From Flagellimonas nanhaiensis (GTDB lineage: Bacteria > Bacteroidota > Bacteroidia > Flavobacteriales > Flavobacteriaceae), in NCBI RefSeq assembly GCF_003382275.1, contig NZ_QTJX01000008.1:1-64000 (forward strand): a stretch of 64,000 nucleotides of DNA, given 5' to 3'. The notes beneath the pieces were generated by a model. The model saw only the letters and a list, made by a program, of their open reading frames with translations, did not search any database and was not told where the DNA came from. Below, in pieces: positions 53,508-62,053 of this stretch. A program made the position numbers and the translations under genes. The first letter of the stretch is position 1. The number at the start of each line of letters is the position of its first letter.

Positions 53508-54281
53508 TTACTGTTTTTTGGTACCCAAAAGATACAAAACAACTCCTGGACCCGACTTTACTCTTTCAATTTCCCAATTATAGGAATCAGAATTCTTTAG
53601 GTTTGCCACCAATGTTTCCATTTCTTTGACCGAGTAGGTCCTTAAACAAGAAACCACTCCGTCCCATAAAACGAAAAGGGGCACAATAGGGATGAGATAA
53701 GTGAACAGCAACCTTCCCAATTTAAAAGGTCTAATGAATGGTGTTGTGAGCAAAACACTTATCGGAGAAAATAGCATGGCCAAAATACTGGGCAGACTAC
53801 GTTCCTGTGCTTCAAAAACACCGATACTGCTACCCGCATCCACAGCATTTTGCAAAATTCTTTGCGCATCTTCAGGTTTAAAATGATGGAGGGACAGGAA
53901 TTGGGTCCTAAACCCCTTTAAACTTTCGGGAACATTTCTGGCGTCAATGGATGTTTCTATATACTCAAAATTATCAGCTTGTGCTTTCGTGTATTTGAAA
54001 GCTGTTCGATTAGGAAAATAATCGGTGAGCACTATTTTTAAATCCGGAAAAGTCTTTAGCAATTGGGAATTTAGCCAAAGTAATCCTCCACCTCCTCCAG
54101 AAGCCAAATCTACTATTTGAGATGTTTTACTGGCCCTTAATCCTTTTTCAAGAATGGGTATAATAGGTTTGTAGAGATTGGTCTTATTGGAAAGAAATTG
54201 TAAAAAATCTGTACCGTAATCCCGGAGAAATTTTGGAAACCACTTTTGGTCTTCAAACTCGAATAGGTGAATTCTTGCCAT
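53508..54281 (-). CDS. class I SAM-dependent methyltransferase
   Basis: 257 aa. Rossmann-like methyltransferase core with motif I IVDLASGGGGGLL, the acidic end of strand 2 in IVLTDYFPNR, and SSIGVFEAQERSLPS as motif post-III. The C-terminal half adds two hydrophobic helices (ILAMLFSPISVLLTTPFI, LLFTYLIPIVPLFVLWDGVV), so it may be membrane-associated with a lipid or hydrophobic substrate. I use ATG 54281; another start lies at 54299. Substrate unknown. Confidence 0.75.
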   Translation of the reverse strand: MARIHLFEFEDQKWFPKFLRDYGTDFLQFLSNKTNLYKPIIPILEKGLRASKTSQIVDLASGGGGGLLWLNSQLLKTFPDLKIVLTDYFPNRTAFKYTKAQADNFEYIETSIDARNVPESLKGFRTQFLSLHHFKPEDAQRILQNAVDAGSSIGVFEAQERSLPSILAMLFSPISVLLTTPFIRPFKLGRLLFTYLIPIVPLFVLWDGVVSCLRTYSVKEMETLVANLKNSDSYNWEIERVKSGPGVVLYLLGTKKQ

Positions 54282-54323
54282 GAACAAGTATTTATTCACC
54301 TATAAAATTAACAAATACCTGGG

Positions 54324-56345
54324 CTATTTTAAGCTTAGCGTTGCAGATTTTCCAACCGATAGAGTTCGTCTTAGTACAGTTTTTCCATCTCGATCGATTC
54401 TTAAGGCAATTCGCTCTCCCTTTCTTTCAAGAAAGATATCCACAGGAACACCTGAAACATATATGTCTTGCAGTGTCAAATAGTCCCAATCTTCCGGCAA
54501 TTGCGGCTTTATTTTGACCTCCTTGAATCCTACTGGTTCTATTCCCAGGATTCCTTCGGTAAAAATGCGACAGTACAAAGCACTTTCAGCAGATAAATGC
54601 CTCATATTGTTCTCAGGGTAAGCCTCGATCACATAGGGCACATGATCTCCCAATAACCTTTTCTTGGAGAAATCCTTCAGCTTGGAATACCCAATATTTA
54701 AACCATTGGTCTTAAAAGCACCTCTCAAAGCATAAAGCGTGGCCCTATCCCAGAAGAGAATATTGGTGTCATCGGTCTTATCAGTATTCAACTCTACCAG
54801 AATTCCATCCTTTGTCCACAACTTGTTGAACAACGCCTGAATGGTTCCTTCCTGCCTCTTGGTTATTCCCATGGTAAGCGGAAGGCAAATCCAATGTCTT
54901 AAATATTTATTGGTATCAAAGTACTTGTACGTATCCAATCCTTCCAATGTGGCACCAAAATAGCTTTCAATAACACCTTCCATTTCAGAAAGTCGGCTTG
55001 TGTACATCTTGGCCTGTTCCGTATGACCAAGTTCCATAGCAAGTGCCGCGGAATATTTTAGGCCTCCATAATACAATGTGGAAGTGGATAAATTGGCTGT
55101 ACCAGTTTCAATTCTACCTTCCATTTCATCTGATTCAGAGATAACAGCTCCTTGGTCGTTTCTATGATTATGGCAATATTCGAGACTCCAAGTGATCAAT
55201 GGCCACAGTTTTGTTGCCATTTCCAAATCTCCTGAGGATAGGACATAATGTGAGGTGCCGTAGGCAATCATTGCCGCATCCCCTCTATCTAGATGGCTCA
55301 TGGGAAAATTTCCATCCACTTCAAACGCATAGGGTATGTGAGATCCATCCGAAGGAATATTCTCAAGAAACTTTTTATAGGTATTGAAAGCGGCCTCATT
55401 GCCAACACCGTAACCCAAGTACGGAAAGAAAGGCCCACTATATTCTACCTGATCATTGGCCCAAATTCCGACATAATAATTTCCTCCGCCAGGTGAATGT
55501 ACCAATCCCATTGAAGAATTATAAATACTTTCTGCTGCCCTAATCTTGGAAAAGTAAAACAACGTATTGATAACTTCATCCGGTGTTTTTAAGGACAAAT
55601 TCTTGTACATCGTATCCAAGAACTCGCTGCGCTGCTTCCACGCCAAATCAGCATCAAAATCTGCAGCGTTTTCATCATTCAATGTAGCTCCATAAAATAC
55701 TGGGAATTTATAGGTCTCTCCTGGCGCCAATGAAACTTCGGAATTTGCCCTGCTGAAAGCAGTAAACGCATAAGCGCCTTTGTACCCCAATTCCTCTTGA
55801 CTCAGCTGACCATTGGAAATGGTGAAATTCTTTTGGTTCTCACCCACATTTTGAATACTCCAATTTTCAACTAGAAACCGCTCTTCCATAGAAGGCAAGA
55901 GTGTTCTGGTTACAGCAAGCCCGTCAACGGGAGTGGCATAAAAAATCAGCATCCCTCCTATTTCAACAGAATCGATTTTGGAGGGTACAATTATCTTGTT
56001 TTCCAAACGTATTGACGGAGCAACCTCATCTCCGATAGTTTTCCTGAAATATGCGCGATATTTCTTCCAATCTGGCTCATTGGATTTGTTGTAGGTGCGT
56101 AGTTGTGGAAAAATGACATCCCTGTTTAGCGTTAAATTTCCCTCTTCATCAATATCATAATAGATGATTGCAGCCACATTCTTTCCTGACATTTCAATAT
56201 TGTCAGAATGGGGAAGTCTATTCTCCTGGGCTACATCCCATACAATACTTTTTCGATTGGTTATGCTCCAGTAGGTTTCTATGTCCTCTTGACTGTGCAA
56301 TAACGGGGATAAGATTATGAACACGAAGAAAAAAGAAATCCTCAT
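54324..56345 (-). CDS. secreted six-hairpin glycosidase-like protein
   Basis: 673 aa with signal peptide (FFFVFIILSPLLHSQ). An N-terminal beta-sandwich (about 25-240) is followed by an (alpha/alpha)6 barrel (about 255-590) with GLVHSPGGGNYYVGIWANDQVEYSGPF-type aromatic and acidic residues and SDEMEGRIETGTANLSTS. A small C-terminal beta domain (KIKPQLPEDWDYLTL) follows. The layout resembles alpha-rhamnosidase/trehalase-like clan members, but I cannot name a GH family. WANDQVE and SDEMEGR hold likely catalytic acids. No polysaccharide locus is adjacent. Confidence 0.7.
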   Translation of the reverse strand: MRISFFFVFIILSPLLHSQEDIETYWSITNRKSIVWDVAQENRLPHSDNIEMSGKNVAAIIYYDIDEEGNLTLNRDVIFPQLRTYNKSNEPDWKKYRAYFRKTIGDEVAPSIRLENKIIVPSKIDSVEIGGMLIFYATPVDGLAVTRTLLPSMEERFLVENWSIQNVGENQKNFTISNGQLSQEELGYKGAYAFTAFSRANSEVSLAPGETYKFPVFYGATLNDENAADFDADLAWKQRSEFLDTMYKNLSLKTPDEVINTLFYFSKIRAAESIYNSSMGLVHSPGGGNYYVGIWANDQVEYSGPFFPYLGYGVGNEAAFNTYKKFLENIPSDGSHIPYAFEVDGNFPMSHLDRGDAAMIAYGTSHYVLSSGDLEMATKLWPLITWSLEYCHNHRNDQGAVISESDEMEGRIETGTANLSTSTLYYGGLKYSAALAMELGHTEQAKMYTSRLSEMEGVIESYFGATLEGLDTYKYFDTNKYLRHWICLPLTMGITKRQEGTIQALFNKLWTKDGILVELNTDKTDDTNILFWDRATLYALRGAFKTNGLNIGYSKLKDFSKKRLLGDHVPYVIEAYPENNMRHLSAESALYCRIFTEGILGIEPVGFKEVKIKPQLPEDWDYLTLQDIYVSGVPVDIFLERKGERIALRIDRDGKTVLRRTLSVGKSATLSLK

Positions 56346-56362
56346 AACGGCAGGGATTGGAT

Positions 56363-57319
56363 TTACATTTTGAAAAATGAATCGACAAACTCATATTTAT
56401 TGAAGACCTGGAGGTCCTCAAGTCCTTCTCCAACGCCAATATATTTAACCGGTATCTGAAACTGATCGGAAATACCGATGACCACTCCGCCTTTTGCGGT
56501 ACCGTCCAGTTTGGTAACCGCTAAGCTGGTCACTTCCGTTGCTTTGGTAAATTGTTTGGCTTGTTCAAAGGCGTTCTGCCCTGTGGATCCATCCAAAACC
56601 AACAATACTTCATGAGGAGCATCGGGCACTACTTTTTGCATCACCCGCTTCACTTTGGACAGTTCATTCATCAAATTGACTTTATTGTGCAATCTCCCCG
56701 CAGTATCCACCAAGACAACATCAGCGTTTTCCGCCACTGCAGAGTTCAGCGTATCGAAAGCCACCGAAGCCGGGTCACTTCCCATTTTTTGCTTGACTAT
56801 GGGTACTTCTACACGGTCTGCCCAAACCTGCAACTGATCTATGGCAGCTGCTCTAAAGGTGTCCGCGGCCCCCAAAACCACTTTTAAACCACGGTTTTTG
56901 AACTGATGGGCAAGCTTACCAATGGTAGTGGTCTTTCCCACCCCGTTAACACCAACAACCATAATCACATAAGGTTTCTTGTCAGCCGGCACCACAAATT
57001 CAGTATCCTCGCCCACATTGGTTTCTGAAAGAAGTCCTGCGATTTCTTCCCGCAATATGGTGTTGAGCTCTTCCGTGCCCATGTATTTGTCCCTGGAAAC
57101 ACGCTCTTCAATTCGTTCTATAATTTTCAGCGTGGTGTTCACTCCCACATCTGAAGTAACCAAGACCTCTTCCAGGTTATCGAGCACCTCATCGTCCACT
57201 TTGGATTTTCCTGCTACAGCCTTTCCCAGTTTACCGAAAAAACTGGTCTTGGATTTTTCCAATCCCTTGTCCAGGGTCTCTTTTTTGTCTTTTGAAAATA
57301 TATTCTTGAATAAACTCAT
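56363..57319 (-). CDS. ftsY: signal recognition particle receptor
   Basis: SRP receptor GTPase guiding ribosomes to the membrane. 318 aa: N domain (about 20-105), G domain with G1 GVNGVGKTTTIGKLA, the insert AADTFRAAAIDQL, DTAGR and TKLDGTAKGG, ending in GVGEGLEDLQVF. The acidic A domain of enterobacteria is missing, normal for Bacteroidetes. TATCTTTG on the minus strand (57342-57349) is a good -7 box 22 nt upstream, so it has its own promoter after the terminator of the ribosomal genes. Confidence 0.97.
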   Translation of the reverse strand: MSLFKNIFSKDKKETLDKGLEKSKTSFFGKLGKAVAGKSKVDDEVLDNLEEVLVTSDVGVNTTLKIIERIEERVSRDKYMGTEELNTILREEIAGLLSETNVGEDTEFVVPADKKPYVIMVVGVNGVGKTTTIGKLAHQFKNRGLKVVLGAADTFRAAAIDQLQVWADRVEVPIVKQKMGSDPASVAFDTLNSAVAENADVVLVDTAGRLHNKVNLMNELSKVKRVMQKVVPDAPHEVLLVLDGSTGQNAFEQAKQFTKATEVTSLAVTKLDGTAKGGVVIGISDQFQIPVKYIGVGEGLEDLQVFNKYEFVDSFFKM

Positions 57320-57454
57320 TGGGTATGCATCAAACGAAATTCAAAGATAGGAAAGTAAGGGGAGTTTTGTTAAATCAAACCAACCTGATTGCAATTAAAG
57401 CATCAAACCGTCCAGTAGCCAGCAATCAAATCCATGTGCTATTGAGCCAAATAA

Positions 57455-57478
57455 AAAAGCCGCTTAAAAGCGGCTTCT
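57455..57478 (-). terminator. terminator of rpmB-rpmG-DUF4295
   Basis: AGCCGCTT (57458-57465), loop AA, AAGCGGCT (57468-57475). On the minus strand the stem is followed by a T-run. It separates the ribosomal protein genes from ftsY. Confidence 0.9.
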
Positions 57479-57502
57479 AATTTTTTTTTTGACTGGTAAC
57501 AA

Positions 57503-57655
57503 TTATTTTTTGTTCAACCAATCGTTTACCATTTCTGGAGCCATAACAGACTCTACAAAAGTGTAAGCTCCAGTTTTTGGAGATTTTACCATCTTAATGG
57601 CCTTGGTCAATCTTTTTGAAGATGATTGAAGTGTTGCTACCGTTTTCTTTGCCAT
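57503..57655 (-). CDS. DUF4295 small basic protein
   Basis: 50 aa: starts MAKKTVATLQSSSKRLTKA, contains MVKSPKTGAYTFVESVMAP and ends WLNKK. The DUF4295 family is small, Bacteroidetes-specific and always found next to rpmG and rpmB, so a ribosome-linked role is likely but not shown. 39 nt after rpmG and 27 nt before the terminator stem. Confidence 0.92.
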   Translation of the reverse strand: MAKKTVATLQSSSKRLTKAIKMVKSPKTGAYTFVESVMAPEMVNDWLNKK

Positions 57656-57694
57656 GGCTTATTTCTTATATGGGCTTAAATTCTAAGGCCCGAA

Positions 57695-57877
57695 TTATTT
57701 AATTTCTTTATGAATGGTCATACGCTTTAGAATGGGATTGAATTTTTTGATCTCCATTCTATCCGGTGTATTCTTCTTGTTCTTGGTAGTAATGTACCTT
57801 GAAGTACCAGGCATACCTGAGTCCTTATGCTCTGTACATTCCAAAATAACTTGAATCCTATTTCCTTTCTTTGCCAT
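57695..57877 (-). CDS. rpmG: 50S ribosomal protein L33
   Basis: 60 aa. [36 protein letters not shown] and KKFNPILKR are typical for L33 (bL33). The zinc-ribbon cysteines are absent except one Cys, so this is the C-minus form that does not need zinc. Middle gene of rpmB-rpmG-DUF4295. Confidence 0.97.
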   Translation of the reverse strand: MAKKGNRIQVILECTEHKDSGMPGTSRYITTKNKKNTPDRMEIKKFNPILKRMTIHKEIK

Positions 57878-57896
57878 TGTACCGTGCTTAAACTAC

Positions 57897-58124
57897 TTAT
57901 TTTTTGGAATTGATTTCCTTCAATACAGCAGAGATTCCTTTTTTGTTGATGATTTTCAATCCTCTGGATGAAACGTTCAAGGTCACCCAACGATCTTCTT
58001 CTGGAATGTAAAATCTCTTTTTGGAAATATTTACATCGAACCTTCTCTTGGTTTTATTGATGGAGAAGGAAACATTGTTCCCGAACATCACCTTTTTTCC
58101 TGTTACTTCACAAACTTTAGACAT
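57897..58124 (-). CDS. rpmB: 50S ribosomal protein L28
   Basis: 75 aa: MSKVCEVTGKKVMFGNNVS, KRRFDVNISKKRFYIPEEDRWV and LNVSSRGLKIINKKGI mark L28 (bL28). First gene of the small ribosomal operon. Promoter elements on the minus strand are TAAATTTG (58158-58165) and a TTTG at 58189-58192, 23 nt apart. Confidence 0.97.
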   Translation of the reverse strand: MSKVCEVTGKKVMFGNNVSFSINKTKRRFDVNISKKRFYIPEEDRWVTLNVSSRGLKIINKKGISAVLKEINSKK

Positions 58125-58157
58125 CTCCCTAACTTTTGAGTGATTTTAATGAGGCTG

Positions 58158-58192
58158 CAAATTTATAGCATTTTAGCGGGACGCACAAAATT
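58158..58192 (-). promoter_or_regulatory. promoter of rpmB-rpmG-DUF4295
   Basis: TAAATTTG (58158-58165) is a perfect -7 box; TTTG (58189-58192) is a possible -33 element at a slightly long spacing of 23 nt. The leader before rpmB is about 27 nt. Confidence 0.5.
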
Positions 58193-58197
58193 CTTTT

Positions 58198-59445
58198 TCA
58201 GAAATTTAAAATTTCTTTTAAGAGCAGCTCCAATGCCTTGTGAACCGACTTCTGCACTATACGTTCGCGATGTTTTCCCATTACAAATTGTTGCGCAAAG
58301 GTATGTTCTGGTGTGCTTATACCTATGTAAATAGTACCGACCTCCATGTCTGAATCCCCTTTTGTGGGACCTGCGTTTCCTGTAGTGGCAATTGCAAAAT
58401 CCGTGTTCAGCAGATTTTTGGCATTAAGGGCCATAGCCTTGGCCACTTCTTCACTTACCACAGAATGCTTTTCAATTAAACCCTTCGGGACTCCTAAAAG
58501 CTTCATCTTGGTCTCAGTGGCATATGTTACCACACTTCCTTTAAAGTAGTTGGATGCCCCTGGAATTGCTGTCAATTGTTCCGCAATCTTACCTCCCGTA
58601 AAACTTTCGGCGGTAGCCAAGGTCATCTTTTTACGAGTCAGCATTTTGGCTATTTGATTCTCTATGGACTCATCTTCTTCCACTCCATAAATAATATCGC
58701 CTATAAGTGGGTAGAGTTGTTTTGTTGCGGTATCAATTCCATTGATAAGGAGTTCTTTATCCGTTCCTTTCGCGGTTAGTCGCAGCCTTACTTTACCAAG
58801 ATTAGGCAAATAAGCCAATTTTATAAACGGTGGTAGATTGTTTTCCCACTCCTCAATTTTCTCAGCTATTGCACTCTCTCCAAGACCATAGGTCATTATG
58901 GTCCTGTGAACGATGTACGGACGGTCGTAATCCTCAATAATTTTTGGCAAGACCGATTTTAAAATGAGGTTTTTCATCTCAAAAGGAACCCCAGGAAGCG
59001 AAACATATGCTGTATTCCCGTTTTTCATCCAAAGTCCGGGTGCTGAGCCGTAGGCATTGTGCAAAACGGTGGCTTTAGAAGGAACCAGAGCTTGTTCCCG
59101 ATTTAAATCGGAAATAGGTGTGGAAATATACTTTTTGAAAAGTTCTTCTATATGCTCCATCACCATCGCATCCATGACCAAATGATCGCCCATAAACTCG
59201 CAAAGGGTCTTTTTGGTAATGTCATCTTTAGTGGGGCCAAGTCCTCCGGTAATAATTACCACAGAGGAACGCTTTCCGGCTTCTTCCAATGCATTCCAAA
59301 TATGGTCATGGTCATCCTGTACCGAAGTAATTTGGTATACGGAAACACCAATTTTATTCAGTTCCTTGGCAATAAAGGCAGAATTGGTATCCACAATCTG
59401 CCCAATGAGAATTTCATCCCCAATGGTGATGATTTCTGCTTGCAT
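58198..59445 (-). CDS. cinA: CinA-family protein
   Basis: 415 aa, full length. The N-terminal MoCF-like domain (about 1-170) has [24 protein letters not shown] and [16 protein letters not shown]; the C-terminal CinA domain (about 255-415) has [15 protein letters not shown] and [13 protein letters not shown]. CinA proteins hydrolyse NMN or ADP-ribose; the usual ESCTGG is ESFTGG here. Its ATG directly follows the Hpt stop, so it is part of the FAH-Hpt-cinA operon. Confidence 0.93.
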   Translation of the reverse strand: MQAEIITIGDEILIGQIVDTNSAFIAKELNKIGVSVYQITSVQDDHDHIWNALEEAGKRSSVVIITGGLGPTKDDITKKTLCEFMGDHLVMDAMVMEHIEELFKKYISTPISDLNREQALVPSKATVLHNAYGSAPGLWMKNGNTAYVSLPGVPFEMKNLILKSVLPKIIEDYDRPYIVHRTIMTYGLGESAIAEKIEEWENNLPPFIKLAYLPNLGKVRLRLTAKGTDKELLINGIDTATKQLYPLIGDIIYGVEEDESIENQIAKMLTRKKMTLATAESFTGGKIAEQLTAIPGASNYFKGSVVTYATETKMKLLGVPKGLIEKHSVVSEEVAKAMALNAKNLLNTDFAIATTGNAGPTKGDSDMEVGTIYIGISTPEHTFAQQFVMGKHRERIVQKSVHKALELLLKEILNF

Positions 59446-59784
59446 TTAAACGTCGAAATCTTTTTTAAGCTCTGATACTACCTGAAGTACGTCTTTTTTA
59501 AGCAGGGGGAATTTTTCTTCAATCTCGTCCATGCTGGCATTGCTCTTTCCCAAAGTTTCAATTTCGAGGGCAGCGGCCCTTGTCCGCTCCATTCCCAAAA
59601 GATCCACATTAGGCTTGATCTTGTGTGCCAACTTGTACACATTCTCATAGTCCCGCTCATTGATGGCTTTTTCCAAACCTTCCAAATCTTCGGGAACTTC
59701 ATCTAAAAAAACTGAAATAACAGAAAGTACAAAATCCTGATCCCCTTCTGCCATCTCGTTTATCTTGTCGAGGTTGTAAATCAT
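59446..59784 (-). CDS. stand-alone Hpt domain protein
   Basis: 112 aa, a four-helix histidine phosphotransfer domain. The phosphorylatable His is H54 in VYKLAHKIKPNVDLLGM. It has no other domains and no kinase or regulator next to it. It would pass phosphate between hybrid kinases and receivers located elsewhere. TAATG overlap with the upstream FAH gene, and zero gap to cinA. Confidence 0.88.
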   Translation of the reverse strand: MIYNLDKINEMAEGDQDFVLSVISVFLDEVPEDLEGLEKAINERDYENVYKLAHKIKPNVDLLGMERTRAAALEIETLGKSNASMDEIEEKFPLLKKDVLQVVSELKKDFDV

Positions 59785-60395
59785 TACTTCACTTTAATTT
59801 CAAACAGCTGCTCACCTTCGAGCTTCCCAGAAAGGTAATCATTTGGACTAACTTTACCAACACCTGCCGGGGTTCCTGTGAAGATAATGTCCCCTTTTTT
59901 CAACATAAAATAGGTTGAAACGTGTGCAATTAACTCATCTATCTTCCACAACATCAAGGATGTATTTCCGTTTTGGACCACCTCTCCATTTTTTTCCAAA
60001 GAAAAATTGAGGTTGTCAACACTTTCGTACATGGTTTTTGGCATCCACTTACCAATGATGGCAGCACCATCAAACCCCTTGGCTTTTTCCCAGGGTAATC
60101 CTTTGGACTTTAATTTGGATTGAAGGTCTCTTGCGGTAAAATCAATACCCAATCCTATTTCATCATAATATTTATGGGCAAATTCCTTGGCAATGTGCTT
60201 GCCCACTTTCTTTATCTTGACCAAAACTTCTACCTCATAATGCACATCATTTGAAAATTCGGGAATATAGAAATCCTGTTCCTTTGGTAGCACCGAGGAA
60301 TCAGGTTTGATGAACACCACAGGTTCATCTGGTCTTTCATTCTCAAGTTCGTCAATATGGGCAGCGTAGTTCCTGCCAATGCAAATCAACTTCAT
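59784..60395 (-). CDS. fumarylacetoacetate hydrolase family protein
   Basis: 203 aa. FAH fold with MKLICIGRNYAAHIDEL, VFIKPDSSVL, the metal ligands in VHYEVEVLVKI and GLGIDFTARDLQ, and GDIIFTGTPAGVG. Short FAH members act as acylpyruvases or oxaloacetate decarboxylases in the cytoplasm; the exact substrate cannot be read. It shares a TAATG with the Hpt gene. Confidence 0.9.
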   Translation of the reverse strand: MKLICIGRNYAAHIDELENERPDEPVVFIKPDSSVLPKEQDFYIPEFSNDVHYEVEVLVKIKKVGKHIAKEFAHKYYDEIGLGIDFTARDLQSKLKSKGLPWEKAKGFDGAAIIGKWMPKTMYESVDNLNFSLEKNGEVVQNGNTSLMLWKIDELIAHVSTYFMLKKGDIIFTGTPAGVGKVSPNDYLSGKLEGEQLFEIKVK

Positions 60396-60417
60396 AGTAT
60401 CTTCTTTGTTACTGCGG

Positions 60418-61194
60418 TTATTTCAACTTATTGTTGAGTTTTCCCAACTTAATCTGTGTTAACACCTTTTTGGTGTATAATGGAAAGTCAGCATTCAAAA
60501 TCCAACCAAAATACCCGGGTTCATTCTCCAAAACCTCATCCACGGTCTTGCCCTTGTGTTTTCCAAAGGAAAAAATGGGTCGTTCTTGTTCATCTATCCC
60601 AATAAATCCTGCAAAGTCCAATGATTGTCTTCTAGTGGTGAACTCGGAAAGTTTTTTGATATTATTTTCCAGCTCCGGATAACGGTCCAATTGGGACAAC
60701 AATACCTCGTACGTAGCCTTGGTATCTGCTTCCGCACTATGGGCATTATCCAGATTTTTATCACAATAGAATTTATAGGCGGCTTCGAGTGTTCTTTTTT
60801 CCATTTTGTGAAAAATGGTCTGTACATCTACGGAAACCATTTTTTTCATATCAAAATCCACCTCTGCCCGTAACATTTCCTCGGCTAGCAAGGGAATATC
60901 AAACCTATCTGAATTATAGCCTGCCAAATCGCTGTCCTTGATCATTTTATAGATTTCCTTAGAAAGCTGTTTAAAGGTAGGCTCATTGGCCACTTTCTCA
61001 TTGGAAATTCCATGGACCGCAACCACCTCGGGTGGAATAGGCATTTCTGGATTTACCAGCCAGGTTTTGCTCTCTTTATTTCCATTGGGAAATATTTTTA
61101 ACACGGAAATTTCCACAATTCTGTCCTTGGCCACATTGGTCCCCGTAGTTTCTAGGTCGAAAAAACAAATGGGTTTCGTAAGTTGTAACTGCAT
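60418..61194 (-). CDS. DnaQ-like 3'-5' exonuclease
   Basis: 258 aa. The DEDDh exonuclease domain (about 8-175) has ICFFDLETTGT (Exo I), AGYNSDRFDIPLL (Exo II) and NAHSAEADTKA (Exo III, H and D). After it (about 195-258) comes a small domain of the DUF3820 type, FGKHKGKTVDEVLENEPGYFGWIL, ending KVLTQIKLGKL. Proofreading- or RNase T-like; not the main polymerase subunit. I use ATG 61194; a TTG precedes it. Confidence 0.88.
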   Translation of the reverse strand: MQLQLTKPICFFDLETTGTNVAKDRIVEISVLKIFPNGNKESKTWLVNPEMPIPPEVVAVHGISNEKVANEPTFKQLSKEIYKMIKDSDLAGYNSDRFDIPLLAEEMLRAEVDFDMKKMVSVDVQTIFHKMEKRTLEAAYKFYCDKNLDNAHSAEADTKATYEVLLSQLDRYPELENNIKKLSEFTTRRQSLDFAGFIGIDEQERPIFSFGKHKGKTVDEVLENEPGYFGWILNADFPLYTKKVLTQIKLGKLNNKLK

Positions 61195-61203
61195 CAATTA
61201 AGT

Positions 61204-61986
61204 TTATTTAGATTTGGAAAGTAACCAAGGCAGCAGGTCTGGTTCTGCAAAGGCATTGTCCCAGCTGTTATGCCCCACTCCTGGGTATACGGTATATTTT
61301 ACATTGATTTTTTCTTTTTTCATGGCCTTCACCATTTCAGCAGAATATTTTTCCGGAACCACCTGGTCCGCATCACCATGAAAAACCCACCAATCCAACT
61401 TGCGGAGTTGTTTGCTGATATTGGGGTTGGCGCCTCCACAGATTGGAAATGCCGCGGCAAACATTTTAGGGTTTCTCCTAACGAGCTCAAATGTCCCGAA
61501 ACCGCCCATGGAAAGCCCTCCAACGTAGAGTCTTTTTTTGTCCAACTTATAGGTTTTCCGCAATTGTTTTAGGAGACCTTCGAGCAGTAACATATCCGGA
61601 GTAGGGTCGGCATCCTCATAGAAGATGAACTGTCTGTTGGGTATGTTTCCATGAACATCCAATCTAGACCAAGAGCTATTGGCCTTACACTGGGGAAATA
61701 CCACAATAGCTTGGTGTTCTTCCCTAACGGATTCTTTTAAAAACAAACCGGAACCGTGTACAAGTTGTGCTTCATTATCGTTGCCGCGTTCTCCAGATCC
61801 ATGTAGAAAAAGTATGAACGGATATTTTTTTGAAGCATCATAATCTTTTGGCAGCAATATCCTATAAGGAAGGGTATCGCCGTTCATTTCAAAATATCTT
61901 TTTTGATATTGGTCCTCGTTTTGTGCCATTGTATTGCCACAATACACAAGAAGTATTGCCAGAATTAAGGGTGTAGAAAGTTTCAT
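61204..61986 (-). CDS. secreted alpha/beta hydrolase
   Basis: 260 aa with signal peptide (LILAILLVYCGNTMAQ). Alpha/beta hydrolase of the dienelactone/prolyl-oligopeptidase or esterase type: FILFLHGSGERGND (oxyanion), nucleophile elbow GGLSMGGFG, acid in HGDADQVVP and His in YPGVGHNSWDNAF. Probably an esterase releasing acyl groups from polymers; exact substrate unknown. It lies 9 nt upstream of the exonuclease gene. Confidence 0.88.
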   Translation of the reverse strand: MKLSTPLILAILLVYCGNTMAQNEDQYQKRYFEMNGDTLPYRILLPKDYDASKKYPFILFLHGSGERGNDNEAQLVHGSGLFLKESVREEHQAIVVFPQCKANSSWSRLDVHGNIPNRQFIFYEDADPTPDMLLLEGLLKQLRKTYKLDKKRLYVGGLSMGGFGTFELVRRNPKMFAAAFPICGGANPNISKQLRKLDWWVFHGDADQVVPEKYSAEMVKAMKKEKINVKYTVYPGVGHNSWDNAFAEPDLLPWLLSKSK

Positions 61987-62053
61987 GAATTGACGAATTG
62001 GTTCTAACCCCTAAAATTAACAATAGTATTGGGAATATTTTGACTTTTTGGAA

